DNA from: Pseudomonas anuradhapurensis
Lineage (GTDB): Bacteria; Pseudomonadota; Gammaproteobacteria; Pseudomonadales; Pseudomonadaceae
NCBI RefSeq assembly: GCF_014269225.2
Contig: NZ_CP077097.1
Coordinates: 936,001 to 1,000,000, forward strand
DNA length: 64,000 bases
Reading direction: 5' to 3'
The notes beneath the pieces were generated by a model, which was not told the origin of the DNA, did no database searches, and was given only the letters and a program-made list of their open reading frames with translations. The translations under genes were made by a program, and so were the position numbers. Positions 28,908 to 38,672 of the stretch are shown here, one piece after another. Position 1 is the stretch's first letter, and the number at the start of each line of letters is the position of its first letter.

Positions 28908-29108
28908 ATGAGCCTGAAATGGATTGATGTACTTGAGATCGCCATCCAGCTTGCAGAAAGCAAGCCTGACGTCGATCCTCGTTATGTGAATTTCGTCGAT
29001 CTGCACCGTTGGGTGCTGGCCTTGCCAGAATTCAGCGACGATCCGTCACGCGGCGGTGAGAAGGTGCTCGAGGCCATCCAGGCGGCCTGGATCGACGAAG
29101 CCGACTGA
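28908..29108 (+). CDS. iscX: IscX (YfhJ), acidic ISC accessory protein
   Basis: A 66-residue acidic protein (SLKWIDVLEIAIQLAESKPD...VDPRYVNFVDLH), the small last member of the isc operon that binds IscS and may regulate or supply iron. The ATG at 28908 is 10 bases after the fdx stop. Length is normal for the family. Confidence 0.96.
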   Translation: MSLKWIDVLEIAIQLAESKPDVDPRYVNFVDLHRWVLALPEFSDDPSRGGEKVLEAIQAAWIDEAD

Positions 29109-29138
29109 ACGCGACCTGCAGGTTAGGCAATCCCCTGG

Positions 29139-29169
29139 AACCCGCGTATAATTCGCGGGTTTAATTTTT
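29139..29169 (+). terminator. isc-operon terminator whose loop contains the ndk -10 box
   Basis: An 8-bp stem (AACCCGCG / CGCGGGTT) is followed by TTAATTTTT, ending the isc transcript. The 7-base loop is TATAATT, and TATAAT (29147-29152) is a perfect -10 box for ndk, with a weak -35 (TTAGGC, 29123-29128, 18-base spacing). Terminator and promoter thus share the same bases. Confidence 0.75.
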
Positions 29170-29197
29170 CGCAACACTCATTTTTCTGGAGTTTTCC

Positions 29198-29629
29198 ATG
29201 GCTGTTCAACGTACTTTCTCCATCATCAAGCCTGACGCCGTCGCCAAGAACGTCATCGGCGAGATCACCACTCGTTTCGAGAAAGCCGGCCTGCGCGTCG
29301 TCGCTTCGAAAATGAAGCAGCTGTCCAAAGCCGAAGCCGAAGGCTTCTACGCCGAGCACAAAGAGCGCGGCTTCTTCGCTGACCTGGTTGCCTTCATGAC
29401 TTCCGGCCCGGTCATCGTTCAGGTTCTGGAAGGCGAAAACGCCGTTCTGGCCAACCGCGAGCTGATGGGCGCCACCAACCCGAAAGAAGCTGCTGCCGGC
29501 ACCATCCGTGCTGACTTCGCCGTTTCCATCGACGAGAACGCCGTTCACGGTTCCGACTCGGAAGCTTCGGCTGCCCGCGAAATCGCTTACTTCTTCTCCG
29601 CTACCGAGCTGTGCGACCGCATTCGCTAA
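29198..29629 (+). CDS. ndk: Nucleoside diphosphate kinase Ndk
   Basis: A 143-residue enzyme moving the gamma phosphate between nucleoside triphosphates and diphosphates. The phosphorylated His117 is in [10 protein letters not shown]-terminal [11 protein letters not shown] is diagnostic. Codon use is strongly biased (GCT, CGT, GTT, AAC), implying high expression. TGGAG lies upstream of ATG. Confidence 0.98.
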   Translation: MAVQRTFSIIKPDAVAKNVIGEITTRFEKAGLRVVASKMKQLSKAEAEGFYAEHKERGFFADLVAFMTSGPVIVQVLEGENAVLANRELMGATNPKEAAAGTIRADFAVSIDENAVHGSDSEASAAREIAYFFSATELCDRIR

Positions 29630-29653
29630 GCGAAGCAGGTCTTGGGTGATTCC

Positions 29654-30799
29654 ATGAGTGACATGACTGGCAAGATCAACCTGTTGGGCCTGACCCTGCA
29701 GGAAATGGAAAAATTCTTCGAGTCGATCGGAGAGAAGCGTTTTCGTGCCGGTCAGGTCATGAAATGGATTCACCACTATGGCGTCGACGATTTCGCCGCC
29801 ATGACCAATGTCGGCAAGGCCTTGCGCGAAAAGCTCGAGGCCGTTGCCGAGATTCGGGGCCCGGAAGTGGTCAGTGAAGACATTTCCGCCGACGGCACCC
29901 GCAAGTGGGTGGTGCGCGTTGCTTCCGGCAGCTGCGTCGAAACCGTCTACATCCCCACCGACGACCGCGGCACCCTGTGTGTCTCGTCGCAAGCCGGCTG
30001 TGCCCTGGATTGCAGCTTCTGCTCCACCGGCAAGCAAGGCTTCAACAGCAACCTCACCGCCGCCGAAGTGATCGGCCAGGTTTGGCTTGCCAACAAATCC
30101 TTCGGGACCGTTCCGGCCAAGATCGACCGCGCCATTACCAACGTGGTCATGATGGGCATGGGCGAACCCCTGCTGAATTTCGACAATGTCATCGCCGCCA
30201 TGAAGATCATGATGGAAGATCTCGGCTATGGCATTTCCAAGCGTCGCGTCACCCTCTCGACATCAGGCGTGGTGCCGATGATCGACGAGTTGGCCAAGCA
30301 TATCGACGTGTCGCTGGCCCTGTCGCTGCACGCGCCGAACGACGAACTGCGCAACAAGCTGGTACCGATCAACAAGAAGTACCCGCTGAAGATGCTGCTG
30401 GAATCGTGCATGGGCTATATGTCCACCCTGGGTGGCAAACGCGTGCTGACCATCGAGTACACCCTGCTCAAGGACGTCAACGACCAGCCCGAGCACGCTG
30501 CGCAAATGATCGAGCTGCTGCGCGACGTGCCGTGCAAGATCAACCTGATCCCGTTCAACCCGTTCCCGCATTCGGGCTACGAGCGGCCGAGCAACAACGC
30601 TATCCGCCGCTTCCAGGACCTGTTGCACCACGGTGGCTTCAACGTCACTACCCGTACTACCCGTGGTGATGACATCGACGCCGCCTGCGGCCAGCTGGTT
30701 GGCCAGGTCAACGACCGCACCCGCCGCAGCGAGCGCTATATCGCTGTGCGCCAGCTTTCTGCGGACGCCGACCTGCAAGACAGCGCTGCGCAGCACTGA
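29654..30799 (+). CDS. rlmN: Dual-specificity 23S rRNA/tRNA m2A methyltransferase RlmN
   Basis: A 381-residue radical-SAM enzyme methylating C2 of A2503 in 23S rRNA and A37 of some tRNAs. The cluster motif is CALDCSFC (following SSQAG). The mechanistic C-terminal cysteine is in [13 protein letters not shown] 29654 is chosen; the frame opens at 29642 but that Met lacks a ribosome site. Confidence 0.97.
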   Translation: MSDMTGKINLLGLTLQEMEKFFESIGEKRFRAGQVMKWIHHYGVDDFAAMTNVGKALREKLEAVAEIRGPEVVSEDISADGTRKWVVRVASGSCVETVYIPTDDRGTLCVSSQAGCALDCSFCSTGKQGFNSNLTAAEVIGQVWLANKSFGTVPAKIDRAITNVVMMGMGEPLLNFDNVIAAMKIMMEDLGYGISKRRVTLSTSGVVPMIDELAKHIDVSLALSLHAPNDELRNKLVPINKKYPLKMLLESCMGYMSTLGGKRVLTIEYTLLKDVNDQPEHAAQMIELLRDVPCKINLIPFNPFPHSGYERPSNNAIRRFQDLLHHGGFNVTTRTTRGDDIDAACGQLVGQVNDRTRRSERYIAVRQLSADADLQDSAAQH

Positions 30800-30813
30800 C
30801 CGGGACCTTGCCC

Positions 30814-31575
30814 ATGAGCCTGCGCGCCGCGCTGTCGATCCTTGCGCTTTCGCTGCTGGCCGGCTGCGTGTCGGGCGGCGCGGGCGACCCCCTGGCCAGC
30901 CGCCAGGGCAGGGCAGAGGCAGGGCGGGCTTATGTGCAGCTTGGCCTGGGCTATTTGCAACAAGGTTTGACCGAGCAGGCCAAGGCGCCGCTGGGCAAGG
31001 CCTTGGCCCTGGACAACGACGACGCCGATGCGCATGCCGCCCTGGCGCTGGTGCTGCAGGCCGAAGGCGAGGCCGAAATGGCCGAAAGCCACTACCGCAA
31101 GGCACTGCAGGCGCGCCCTGGCGACACGCGAATTCGCAACAATTACGGCAGTTTCCTTTATGCTCGGGGACGATTTGCCGAGGCCGAGCAGATGTTTCGC
31201 CTGGCCAGCGCCGATACCCTGTATCCTGAGCGTTCACGCGTTTACGAGAACCTGGGCCTGACTGCCCTGAAGCTCGAGCGCCGCGACCAGGCGCACGCCT
31301 ATTTGCTGAAAGCTTTGCAACTCAACCAGCGGCAACCGAAAGCGTTGTTGGAAATGGCTGAGTTGTCCTACGAAAACAGGCATTATGTGCCGGCCCGGGA
31401 CTACTACGATCGTTTCAGCCAGCTGAGCGAACACGATGCCCGTAGCCTGCTGCTGGGCAGCCGCCTTGCCAGGGTGTTCGACGAGCAGGGCAAACTGGCC
31501 GAGCTGGGTCAGCAATTACAACGACTTTATCCCGGTACGCCGGAATATCAGCAATACCTGTCGGAGCAACGATGA
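30814..31575 (+). CDS. pilF: Type IV pilus biogenesis lipoprotein PilF (PilW)
   Basis: A 253-residue outer-membrane pilotin with a lipoprotein signal (ALSLLAGC, lipidated Cys near residue 16) and a run of TPR repeats through most of the mature protein (YVQLGLGYLQQGLTEQAK; ADAHAALALVLQ). In Pseudomonas it guides the secretin PilQ to multimerise. The stop overlaps rodZ (ATGA). The rlmN-pilF-rodZ-ispG-hisS order is standard for the genus. Confidence 0.94.
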   Translation: MSLRAALSILALSLLAGCVSGGAGDPLASRQGRAEAGRAYVQLGLGYLQQGLTEQAKAPLGKALALDNDDADAHAALALVLQAEGEAEMAESHYRKALQARPGDTRIRNNYGSFLYARGRFAEAEQMFRLASADTLYPERSRVYENLGLTALKLERRDQAHAYLLKALQLNQRQPKALLEMAELSYENRHYVPARDYYDRFSQLSEHDARSLLLGSRLARVFDEQGKLAELGQQLQRLYPGTPEYQQYLSEQR

Positions 31576-32630
31576 AAGCCGCGCATCCCGAAGTAGCCGT
31601 AGCGCCTGGCCAGAACCCCGGTGAGCTTTTGCGTCAGGCCCGTGAGAACCGGGACTGGTCACAAGCCGAGGTGGCCCGCAAGCTCAACCTCACTGTCAGT
31701 TCGTTGAACCACGTGGAAACCGGCGCCTTCGACAAGCTGCCCGGGCATACGTTTGCCCGTGGCTACATCCGCGCCTATGCCAAGCTGATGGAGCTGGACC
31801 AGGCCGCCCTGGTAGATGCCTTCGACCGCTACACCGGTACCCACGCCAAAGGCAGCGACGTGCACTCGCTGGGCCGTATCGAAGAGCCGGTGCGCCTGTC
31901 GCACAACATCCTGCGTGGCGTCAGCCTGCTGTTGCTGGTGGCCGTGGTCGGTGGCGGCTTTGTCTGGTGGCAGGACCAGGGCAGCCTGCGTGGCAAGGAC
32001 CTGGCCAAGATCGCCCTGGAACACGTCGAAGTCGAGAGCGCCGACGGTACCACCCAGATTCACCCGCTCGATGAGCCTGAAGACCAGGCCGTTTCGGCTG
32101 GCCAGCAGCCCGAGAGCGCGCCGCTGCCGCTGGAGCAGGGCGCTAGCGGGCAGCCCGCCGCTGTCGCCGAACAGGCCCCGGCAAGCCCCGCCGCCGCCGC
32201 TGCCGCAGCACCTGCCCCGGCGCCCGCGCAGCCGGCTCCGGCGCAGCCTGCGGTCAGTGCACCGGTGGTGGCGCCTGCGCCGGCAGCGCCGGTTGCTCCG
32301 GCCCCGGCGGCTGCTCCGAGCGCCCCGGCGGCGACCGTAGCCGCCGCCGAGCCTGCCACGCCCGCCGTGCCCGCCGAAGTGCCGGCCGGCAGTGGCAAGG
32401 TGGCCATCCAGTTCAGCGCCGATTGCTGGACCCAGGTCAGCGACGGCAATGGCAAGGTGCTGTTCAGCGCCATCAAGCGCAAGGGGGACAACCTCGAGCT
32501 GACCGGCAAGCCGCCGTTCGCGGTACGCCTGGGCTTTGCCCGTGGCGCCCAGGTCAGCTACAACGGCCAGGCCGTCGATGTTGCCCCGTTCACCAGTGGC
32601 GAAACCGCTCGCCTGAAGTTGGGACAGTAA
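31572..32630 (+). CDS. rodZ: Cytoskeletal protein RodZ
   Basis: A 352-residue bitopic membrane protein linking MreB to the elongation machinery. The N-terminal helix-turn-helix (EVARKLNLTVSSLNHVETG) binds MreB in relatives, a transmembrane helix lies near residues 115-133, and a C-terminal DUF4115 beta domain is last. The Ala/Pro-rich periplasmic linker (about 195-275) is highly repetitive low-complexity sequence, usual in pseudomonad RodZ. ATGA overlap with pilF. Confidence 0.95.
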   Translation: MKAAHPEVAVAPGQNPGELLRQARENRDWSQAEVARKLNLTVSSLNHVETGAFDKLPGHTFARGYIRAYAKLMELDQAALVDAFDRYTGTHAKGSDVHSLGRIEEPVRLSHNILRGVSLLLLVAVVGGGFVWWQDQGSLRGKDLAKIALEHVEVESADGTTQIHPLDEPEDQAVSAGQQPESAPLPLEQGASGQPAAVAEQAPASPAAAAAAAPAPAPAQPAPAQPAVSAPVVAPAPAAPVAPAPAAAPSAPAATVAAAEPATPAVPAEVPAGSGKVAIQFSADCWTQVSDGNGKVLFSAIKRKGDNLELTGKPPFAVRLGFARGAQVSYNGQAVDVAPFTSGETARLKLGQ

Positions 32631-32633
32631 GTC

Positions 32634-33743
32634 ATGCACGGCGAATCTCCGATCAAACGTCGCGAATCCCGCAAAATCTGGGTCGGCAATGTGCCTGTGG
32701 GTGGTGATGCGCCCATCGCGGTGCAGAGCATGACCAACACCGACACCAACGATGTGGCCGCCACCGTGGCGCAGATCCAGCGCCTGGTCGATGCCGGCGT
32801 GGACATCGTGCGGGTCTCGGTGCCGGACATGGACGCCGCCGAGGCGTTCGGCCGCATCAAGCAGCAGGTCAGCGTGCCGCTGGTTGCCGACATTCACTTC
32901 GACTACAAGATCGCCCTGCGCGTAGCCGAACTGGGCGTCGACTGCCTGCGTATCAACCCGGGCAACATCGGCCGTGAAGACCGCGTGCGCGCGGTGGTCG
33001 ATGCGGCCCGCGACCGTGGCATCCCGATCCGTATCGGCGTCAACGCCGGCTCCCTGGAGAAGGACCTGCAGAAGAAGTATGGCGAACCGACCCCGGCTGC
33101 GCTGGTCGAGTCGGCGCTGCGCCACGTCGAGCACCTCGACCGCCTGGACTTCCAGGACTTCAAGGTCAGCGTCAAGGCCTCCGACGTGTTCATGGCCGTC
33201 GAAGCCTACCGCCTGTTGGCCAAGCAGATCGTGCAGCCGCTGCACCTGGGCATCACCGAAGCCGGTGGCCTGCGTTCCGGCACGGTGAAATCCGCTGTCG
33301 GCCTCGGTATGCTGCTGGCCGAAGGCATTGGCGATACCATCCGTATCTCGCTGGCGGCCGACCCGGTCGAAGAAGTGAAGGTCGGCTACGACATCCTCAA
33401 GTCGCTGCACCTGCGCTCGCGTGGCATCAACTTCATCGCCTGCCCTAGCTGCTCGCGGCAGAACTTCGATGTGGTCAAGACCATGAACGAGCTGGAAGGG
33501 CGCCTGGAAGACCTGTTGGTACCGCTGGACGTGGCGGTGATCGGTTGCGTGGTCAACGGCCCGGGCGAAGCCAAGGAGTCCCATGTGGGGCTGACCGGCG
33601 GTACGCCGAACCTGGTCTACATCGACGGCAAGCCGGCGCAGAAGCTGACCAACGACAACCTGGTCGACGAGCTGGAAAAGCTCATTCGCCAGAAAGCGGC
33701 CGAAAAGGCCGAAGCCGACGCGGCGCTGATCGTCCGTGGCTGA
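32634..33743 (+). CDS. ispG: 4-hydroxy-3-methylbut-2-enyl diphosphate synthase IspG
   Basis: A 369-residue [4Fe-4S] enzyme of the MEP isoprenoid pathway. Motifs are [10 protein letters not shown] at the N-terminal barrel and CPSCSRQ (Cys pair, about 270-274) with a later Cys in [11 protein letters not shown]. It depends on the ISC system encoded nearby. Confidence 0.97.
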   Translation: MHGESPIKRRESRKIWVGNVPVGGDAPIAVQSMTNTDTNDVAATVAQIQRLVDAGVDIVRVSVPDMDAAEAFGRIKQQVSVPLVADIHFDYKIALRVAELGVDCLRINPGNIGREDRVRAVVDAARDRGIPIRIGVNAGSLEKDLQKKYGEPTPAALVESALRHVEHLDRLDFQDFKVSVKASDVFMAVEAYRLLAKQIVQPLHLGITEAGGLRSGTVKSAVGLGMLLAEGIGDTIRISLAADPVEEVKVGYDILKSLHLRSRGINFIACPSCSRQNFDVVKTMNELEGRLEDLLVPLDVAVIGCVVNGPGEAKESHVGLTGGTPNLVYIDGKPAQKLTNDNLVDELEKLIRQKAAEKAEADAALIVRG

Positions 33744-33767
33744 CACCCGAATTCGTAAGGACTTTTC

Positions 33768-35057
33768 GTGAGCAAATCGCTGCAAGCCATCCGTGGCATG
33801 AACGACATCCTGCCTGAACAGTCGCCGTTGTGGCGCTACTTCGAAGGCACCGTGGCCGGCCTGCTGGATACCTACGGGTACAGCCAGATCCGCACGCCGA
33901 TCGTCGAGTTCACCGAGCTGTTCAAGCGCTCCATCGGTGAAGTGACCGACATCGTCGAAAAAGAGATGTACACCTTCGAGGACCGCAACGGCGATTCGCT
34001 GACCCTGCGTCCAGAAGGTACTGCTGCCTGTGTGCGTGCCGTGCTCGAGCATGGCATCACCGGCAACGGCCAGGTACAGAAACTGTGGTACATCGGCCAG
34101 ATGTTCCGCCACGAGCGCCCGCAGAAAGGCCGTTACCGCCAGTTCCACCAGATTGGCGTGGAAGTGTTCAACCTGGACGGCCCGGACATCGACGCCGAGC
34201 TGATCATGCTGACCTGGCGCCTGTGGGGCCTGCTGGGCATCCAGGACGCGGTCAAGCTGGAGCTCAACAGCCTGGGCACCAGCGAAGCCCGTGCGCGTTA
34301 CCGCGATGCGCTGGTCGAGTTCCTCTCGGCACGCCTGGAGCAGCTGGATGAAGACAGCCAGCGCCGGCTCAAGAGCAACCCGCTGCGCATCCTCGACAGC
34401 AAGGACCAGAACACCCAGGCGGTGCTGGTTGGCGCGCCGAAGCTGGAAGACTACCTGGACGAAGAATCGCGCGTGCACTTCGAGGGCCTCAAGGCCCGCC
34501 TGGACGCTGCCGGTATCCCGTTCGTGATCAACACCAAGCTGGTGCGTGGCCTGGACTACTACAGCAAGACCGTGTTCGAGTGGGTGACCGACAAGCTCGG
34601 CGCCCAGGGCACGGTCTGCGCTGGTGGCCGCTACGACGGCCTGGTCGAGCAGATGGGCGGCAAACCGACCCCGGGCGTCGGTTTCGCCATGGGTATCGAG
34701 CGCCTGATCCTGCTGCTGGAAACCCTGGGCAAGGTGCCCGAGTCCATCAGCCGACAGATCGACGTCTACCTCTGCGCCTTCGGCGAACCGGCCGAACTGG
34801 CAGGCCTGCGCTTGTCCGAGGGCCTGCGCGACCGCCTGCCGGGCCTGCGCCTGGCGGTCAACGCCGGTGGCGGCAGCTTCAAGAGCCAGTTCAAGAAAGC
34901 CGACAAGAGCGGCGCGCTGTTCGCGCTGATCCTTGGTGATGACGAGCTGGCCAAGCAAGAGATCGGCTTCAAGCCCCTGCGTGGGCAGGGCGAACAACAG
35001 AACATTGCCTGGGATGCTCTGGCTGAGCACCTGGAAACCGCGATCGCGCAGGCGTAA
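33768..35057 (+). CDS. hisS: Histidyl-tRNA synthetase HisS
   Basis: A 429-residue class II synthetase. Motif 1 is around [11 protein letters not shown], motif 2 is [17 protein letters not shown], the histidine-binding [14 protein letters not shown] is present, and motif 3 is [13 protein letters not shown] start (33768) with AAGG upstream is used. The isolated anticodon-binding domain follows at the C-terminus. Confidence 0.98.
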   Translation: MSKSLQAIRGMNDILPEQSPLWRYFEGTVAGLLDTYGYSQIRTPIVEFTELFKRSIGEVTDIVEKEMYTFEDRNGDSLTLRPEGTAACVRAVLEHGITGNGQVQKLWYIGQMFRHERPQKGRYRQFHQIGVEVFNLDGPDIDAELIMLTWRLWGLLGIQDAVKLELNSLGTSEARARYRDALVEFLSARLEQLDEDSQRRLKSNPLRILDSKDQNTQAVLVGAPKLEDYLDEESRVHFEGLKARLDAAGIPFVINTKLVRGLDYYSKTVFEWVTDKLGAQGTVCAGGRYDGLVEQMGGKPTPGVGFAMGIERLILLLETLGKVPESISRQIDVYLCAFGEPAELAGLRLSEGLRDRLPGLRLAVNAGGGSFKSQFKKADKSGALFALILGDDELAKQEIGFKPLRGQGEQQNIAWDALAEHLETAIAQA

Positions 35058-35096
35058 CGCGGTTCAACAAGCGAATAGGCGAAAAGGAGTATTGGG

Positions 35097-35735
35097 GTGT
35101 CGAGTACCGATGATGAACTGGCAGGGGTCAAGGACTGGTGGAACCGCAACGGCAAGCCGCTGCTGACCGGTGCCCTGCTGGCTGGCGTGGTGGTGTTGGG
35201 CTGGAATACCTGGCACAAGTACCAGAACAATCAGTCGCAAGGTGCCTCGCAGCTGTACCAGGCCTTGCTGGAAACCAGCCTGACGCCCACTGGCCAGCCT
35301 GACGCGACCAAGGTCGCGGAACTGGCCGGCAAGCTCAAGAGCGAGTTCGGCGGTACCGCCTACGCCCAGTACGGCAGCCTGTTCGTGGCCAAGGTCGCGG
35401 TCGAGAGCGGCAAGCTCGACGACGCCGCTGCCGAGCTGAAAAGCGTGCTGGACAAGCCGGCCGATGCCACCCTGGGCGAAATTGCACGCCAGCGCCTGGC
35501 TCGCGTACTGGCTGCCCAGAACAAGGCCGAGGACGCCCTCAAGCTGCTCGACGGGGATGCCGACCAGGCCTTCCTGGCCAGCCGTGAAGAGTTGAAGGGT
35601 GACCTGCTGGTGCAGCTGGGTCGCGCCGACGACGCGCACAGTGCTTACGAGAAAGCCAAGGCTGCGTTGTCCGATGAGGCGGCGGTCGGTGGCCTGCAAT
35701 TGAAGCTGGATGACTTGGCCAAAGGGGACGCGTAA
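35097..35735 (+). CDS. YfgM-like SecYEG ancillary/TPR membrane protein
   Basis: A 212-residue protein with a short cytoplasmic N-terminus, one transmembrane helix (PLLTGALLAGVVVLGWNTW, about residues 20-38) and periplasmic TPR-like helices. GTG 35097 has AGGAG seven bases upstream. In E. coli the equivalent YfgM associates with PpiD at the translocon and in the RcsB stress pathway. It is positioned between hisS and bamB, as there. Confidence 0.92.
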   Translation: MSSTDDELAGVKDWWNRNGKPLLTGALLAGVVVLGWNTWHKYQNNQSQGASQLYQALLETSLTPTGQPDATKVAELAGKLKSEFGGTAYAQYGSLFVAKVAVESGKLDDAAAELKSVLDKPADATLGEIARQRLARVLAAQNKAEDALKLLDGDADQAFLASREELKGDLLVQLGRADDAHSAYEKAKAALSDEAAVGGLQLKLDDLAKGDA

Positions 35736-36878
35736 GTGATCGGTTGGAAACATGCAGCAGTGCTGACCCTGGCCGTACTGGCCGCGGGTTGCAGCAGCAA
35801 CAGCAAGAAGGAACTGCCCCCGGCCGAGCTGACCAAGTTCACCGAGGAAGTGGTGCTGAAGAAGCAGTGGAGCCGTTCGATCGGTGACGGCCAGGGCGAA
35901 ACCTACAACACCCTGGTGCCGGCCATCGAAAACGACCGCATCTACGCCTCCGACGTCAATGGCGAAGTCTTCGCCCTCGACCGCATCACCGGCGACGTGG
36001 TGTGGAAGAAGGACCTCGAGCTGCCGGTTTCCGGTGCTGTCGGCGTCGGCTATGGCCTGGTCATGCTGGGTACCCTCAAGGGTGAAGTGATTGCCCTGGA
36101 CTCCAGCACTGGCGAGGAGCGCTGGCGCTCCCGGGTGACCAGCGAAGTGCTGGCCCCGCCTGCCAACAATGGTGATGTGGTGGTCGTGCAGACCCAGGAC
36201 GATCGCCTGATCGGCCTGGATGCCGCTACCGGTGACCGCCGCTGGATCTACGAGAACAGCCCGGCCGTGCTGACCCTGCGTGGCACCGGTGCGCCGATCG
36301 TCACCAACCGCCTGGCCGTCGCCGGCCTGTCCACCGGCAAGGTGGTGGCGGTAGACATCAACAACGGTGTGCCGGTGTGGGAAAGCCGTGTGGCGATTCC
36401 GCAAGGCCGTTCCGAGCTGGACCGTGTGGTCGATATCGACGGCGGCCTGCTGCTGTCGGGTGGTACCCTGTACGTCAGCACCTACCAGGGCCGCGTCGCG
36501 GGCCTGGACCTGGAAAGCGGCCGGGTGCTGTGGCAGCGTGATGCCTCCAGCTACGTGGGTGTCGCCCAGGGCTTCGGCAACGTCTACGTCAGCGAAGCTT
36601 CCGGCACTGTCGAAAGCGTGGATGAACGCTCTTCCAGCGCGCTGTGGAGCAACGACACCATGGCGCGTCGCCAGCTGACCGCGCCGGAAGTGTTCTCCAG
36701 CTACGTGGCGGTGGGTGACTTCGAGGGCTACCTGCACCTGCTGAGCCAGGTCGATGGCCGCTTCGTCGGCCGTGAGCGTATCGACAGCGATGGCCTGCGT
36801 GCCCGCCCACTCGTGGTCGGCGACACCATCTACGTCTTTGGCAACAGCGGCAAGCTCGAGGCACTGACCATCCGCTGA
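35736..36878 (+). CDS. bamB: Outer-membrane assembly lipoprotein BamB
   Basis: A 380-residue eight-bladed beta-propeller lipoprotein of the BAM complex. Lipoprotein signal VLAAGCSS (Cys near residue 19); repeated propeller motifs such as GEVFALDRITGDVVWKKDLE, GEVIALDSSTGEERWRS and GKVVAVDINNG. GTG start directly abuts the previous stop. A hairpin terminator follows. Confidence 0.95.
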   Translation: MIGWKHAAVLTLAVLAAGCSSNSKKELPPAELTKFTEEVVLKKQWSRSIGDGQGETYNTLVPAIENDRIYASDVNGEVFALDRITGDVVWKKDLELPVSGAVGVGYGLVMLGTLKGEVIALDSSTGEERWRSRVTSEVLAPPANNGDVVVVQTQDDRLIGLDAATGDRRWIYENSPAVLTLRGTGAPIVTNRLAVAGLSTGKVVAVDINNGVPVWESRVAIPQGRSELDRVVDIDGGLLLSGGTLYVSTYQGRVAGLDLESGRVLWQRDASSYVGVAQGFGNVYVSEASGTVESVDERSSSALWSNDTMARRQLTAPEVFSSYVAVGDFEGYLHLLSQVDGRFVGRERIDSDGLRARPLVVGDTIYVFGNSGKLEALTIR

Positions 36879-36939
36879 AGCTATGCTTGAAGCCTTGGCG
36901 GGCTTCAAGCCGCGGCGTAGGACACGCCGCCCGAACTCC

Positions 36940-36970
36940 GGCCGCTGCCTTGCAGCGGCCTTTGCATTTT
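36940..36970 (+). terminator. Terminator after bamB
   Basis: A 9-bp stem (GGCCGCTGC / GCAGCGGCC) with a 3-base loop is followed by TTTGCATTTT. It separates bamB from der, which has its own ribosome site. Confidence 0.7.
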
Positions 36971-36995
36971 CAAGAATTCAAGAGTGGAGAGCCGA

Positions 36996-38462
36996 ATGGT
37001 TCCCGTAATCGCCCTGGTGGGCCGCCCGAACGTCGGCAAATCCACCATGTTCAACCGCCTGACCAAGACCCGCGATGCCATCGTTGGTGACCTGTCGGGC
37101 CTGACCCGTGACCGCCAGTACGGTGATGCCAGCTGGCAGGGTCGTTCCTTCATCCTGATCGACACCGGTGGTATCACCGGTGACGAAGTGGGCATGGACG
37201 AGAAAATGGCCGAGCAGTCGCTCATGGCCATCGAAGAAGCCGACTATGTGCTGTTCCTGGTCGATGCCCGTGCCGGCATGACCGCTGCTGACCAGATGAT
37301 CGCCGAGCACCTGCGCAAGCGGAACAAGGAAGCGATCCTGGTTGCCAACAAGATCGACAACATCGATGCCGATGTCGCCCGCGCCGAGTTCTCGCCGCTG
37401 GGCATGGGCAATGCCATTCCGGTGGCGGGCTCCCAGGGCCGTGGTATCAATGCGTTGATGGAGGCCGTGCTCGGCCACCTGCCGCGCGACCAGGTCGAGG
37501 AAGCGCTGGACGCCGAAGTCGCCGAAGGCGAAGAAGCGGTGCGCATCCCTGGCCCGAGCGAGAAGGACGGCATCAAGATCGCCATCATCGGCCGCCCCAA
37601 CGTGGGCAAGTCGACCCTGGTCAACCGCATGCTCGGCGAAGAGCGCGTGGTGGTGTACGACCAGCCGGGCACCACCCGCGACAGCATCTACATCCCGTTC
37701 GAGCGCGATGACGAGAAGTACACCTTCATCGACACCGCCGGCGTACGCAAGCGCGGCAAGATCCACGAGGAAGTCGAGAAGTTCTCGGTGGTGAAGACGC
37801 TGCAGGCGATCAAGGACGCCAACGTGGTGATCTTCGTCATGGATGCCCGCGAAGGCGTGGTGGACCATGACCTGAACCTGCTGGGCTTCGCCCTGGAAGC
37901 CGGCCGCGCCATTGTCATTGCCCTGAACAAGTGGGACGGCATGGAGCCGGGCGAACGCGACTACGTGAAGACCGAGCTGGAGCGCCGGCTGTTCTTCGTC
38001 GACTTCGCCGACATTCACTTCATCTCCGCCCTGCACGGCACCGGCGTAGGCCACCTGTACAAGTCGGTGCAGGCCGCGTTCAAGTCGGCCGTGACCCGTT
38101 GGCCGACCAGCCGCCTGACGCAAATCCTCGAAGATGCCGTGAGCGAGCACCAGCCGCCGCTGGTCAATGGCCGCCGCATCAAGCTGCGCTATGCCCACCT
38201 CGGTGGTGCCAACCCGCCGCTGATCGTGATCCACGGTAACCAGACCGACAAGATTCCGAAGTCGTACTCGCGTTACCTGGAAAACACCTACCGCCGCGTG
38301 CTGAAACTGGTCGGTACGCCGATTCGCATCGAATACAAGGGCGGTGAGAACCCGTACGAGGGCAAGAAGAACACCCTCACCGATCGTCAGGTCAACAAGA
38401 AACGCCGCCTGATGTCGCACCACAAGAAGGCCGAGAAGAAGCGTCGCGACAAGAAACGCTGA
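36996..38462 (+). CDS. der: GTPase Der (EngA), ribosome biogenesis
   Basis: A 488-residue tandem GTPase acting in 50S assembly. The first G domain has [14 protein letters not shown] (about 9-22) and NKID; the second has [14 protein letters not shown] (about 190-203) and NKWD. A C-terminal KH-like domain ends with a lysine-rich tail. ATG 36996 is preferred over GTG 36984. Confidence 0.97.
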   Translation: MVPVIALVGRPNVGKSTMFNRLTKTRDAIVGDLSGLTRDRQYGDASWQGRSFILIDTGGITGDEVGMDEKMAEQSLMAIEEADYVLFLVDARAGMTAADQMIAEHLRKRNKEAILVANKIDNIDADVARAEFSPLGMGNAIPVAGSQGRGINALMEAVLGHLPRDQVEEALDAEVAEGEEAVRIPGPSEKDGIKIAIIGRPNVGKSTLVNRMLGEERVVVYDQPGTTRDSIYIPFERDDEKYTFIDTAGVRKRGKIHEEVEKFSVVKTLQAIKDANVVIFVMDAREGVVDHDLNLLGFALEAGRAIVIALNKWDGMEPGERDYVKTELERRLFFVDFADIHFISALHGTGVGHLYKSVQAAFKSAVTRWPTSRLTQILEDAVSEHQPPLVNGRRIKLRYAHLGGANPPLIVIHGNQTDKIPKSYSRYLENTYRRVLKLVGTPIRIEYKGGENPYEGKKNTLTDRQVNKKRRLMSHHKKAEKKRRDKKR

Positions 38463-38477
38463 TTCCGCGTCAGCTTC

Positions 38478-38559
38478 TTCGCGGGCTTGCCCGCTCCCAC
38501 AGATACGGTACGACCCTTGAGCTACGTGCAGTACCTGTGGGAGCGGGCAAGCCCGCGAA
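38478..38559. repeat. REP palindrome (CGCGGGCTTGCCCGCTCCCAC type)
   Basis: TTCGCGGGCTTGCCCGCTCC and its exact complement flank a 34-base centre after der. A second, different REP class from the GTAGGAGCGG type. Confidence 0.9.
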
Positions 38560-38672
38560 TCGCCCTTTGACCCAGCGCAATGCCCCCAGCGTTTCAACCT
38601 TTTTCCTGACCGCTCGATCCGCTATGCTCGGACTCCAACCCGTGCCGGATACACCCCAGGAAAGAGGGCTTC

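Noticed and set aside
32160..32390. Low-complexity GC-rich repeat in rodZ considered as a DNA repeat or mobile element
   Set aside because: It codes for the Ala/Pro linker typical of RodZ; codons vary and no boundaries or target duplications are present.
31659..35030. A 1123-codon open frame on the minus strand across rodZ, ispG and hisS
   Set aside because: It is a shadow: high-GC codon bias leaves the opposite frame stop-free. The plus-strand genes are well-recognised families with proper starts, and the antisense sequence is Gln/His/Gly-rich nonsense.
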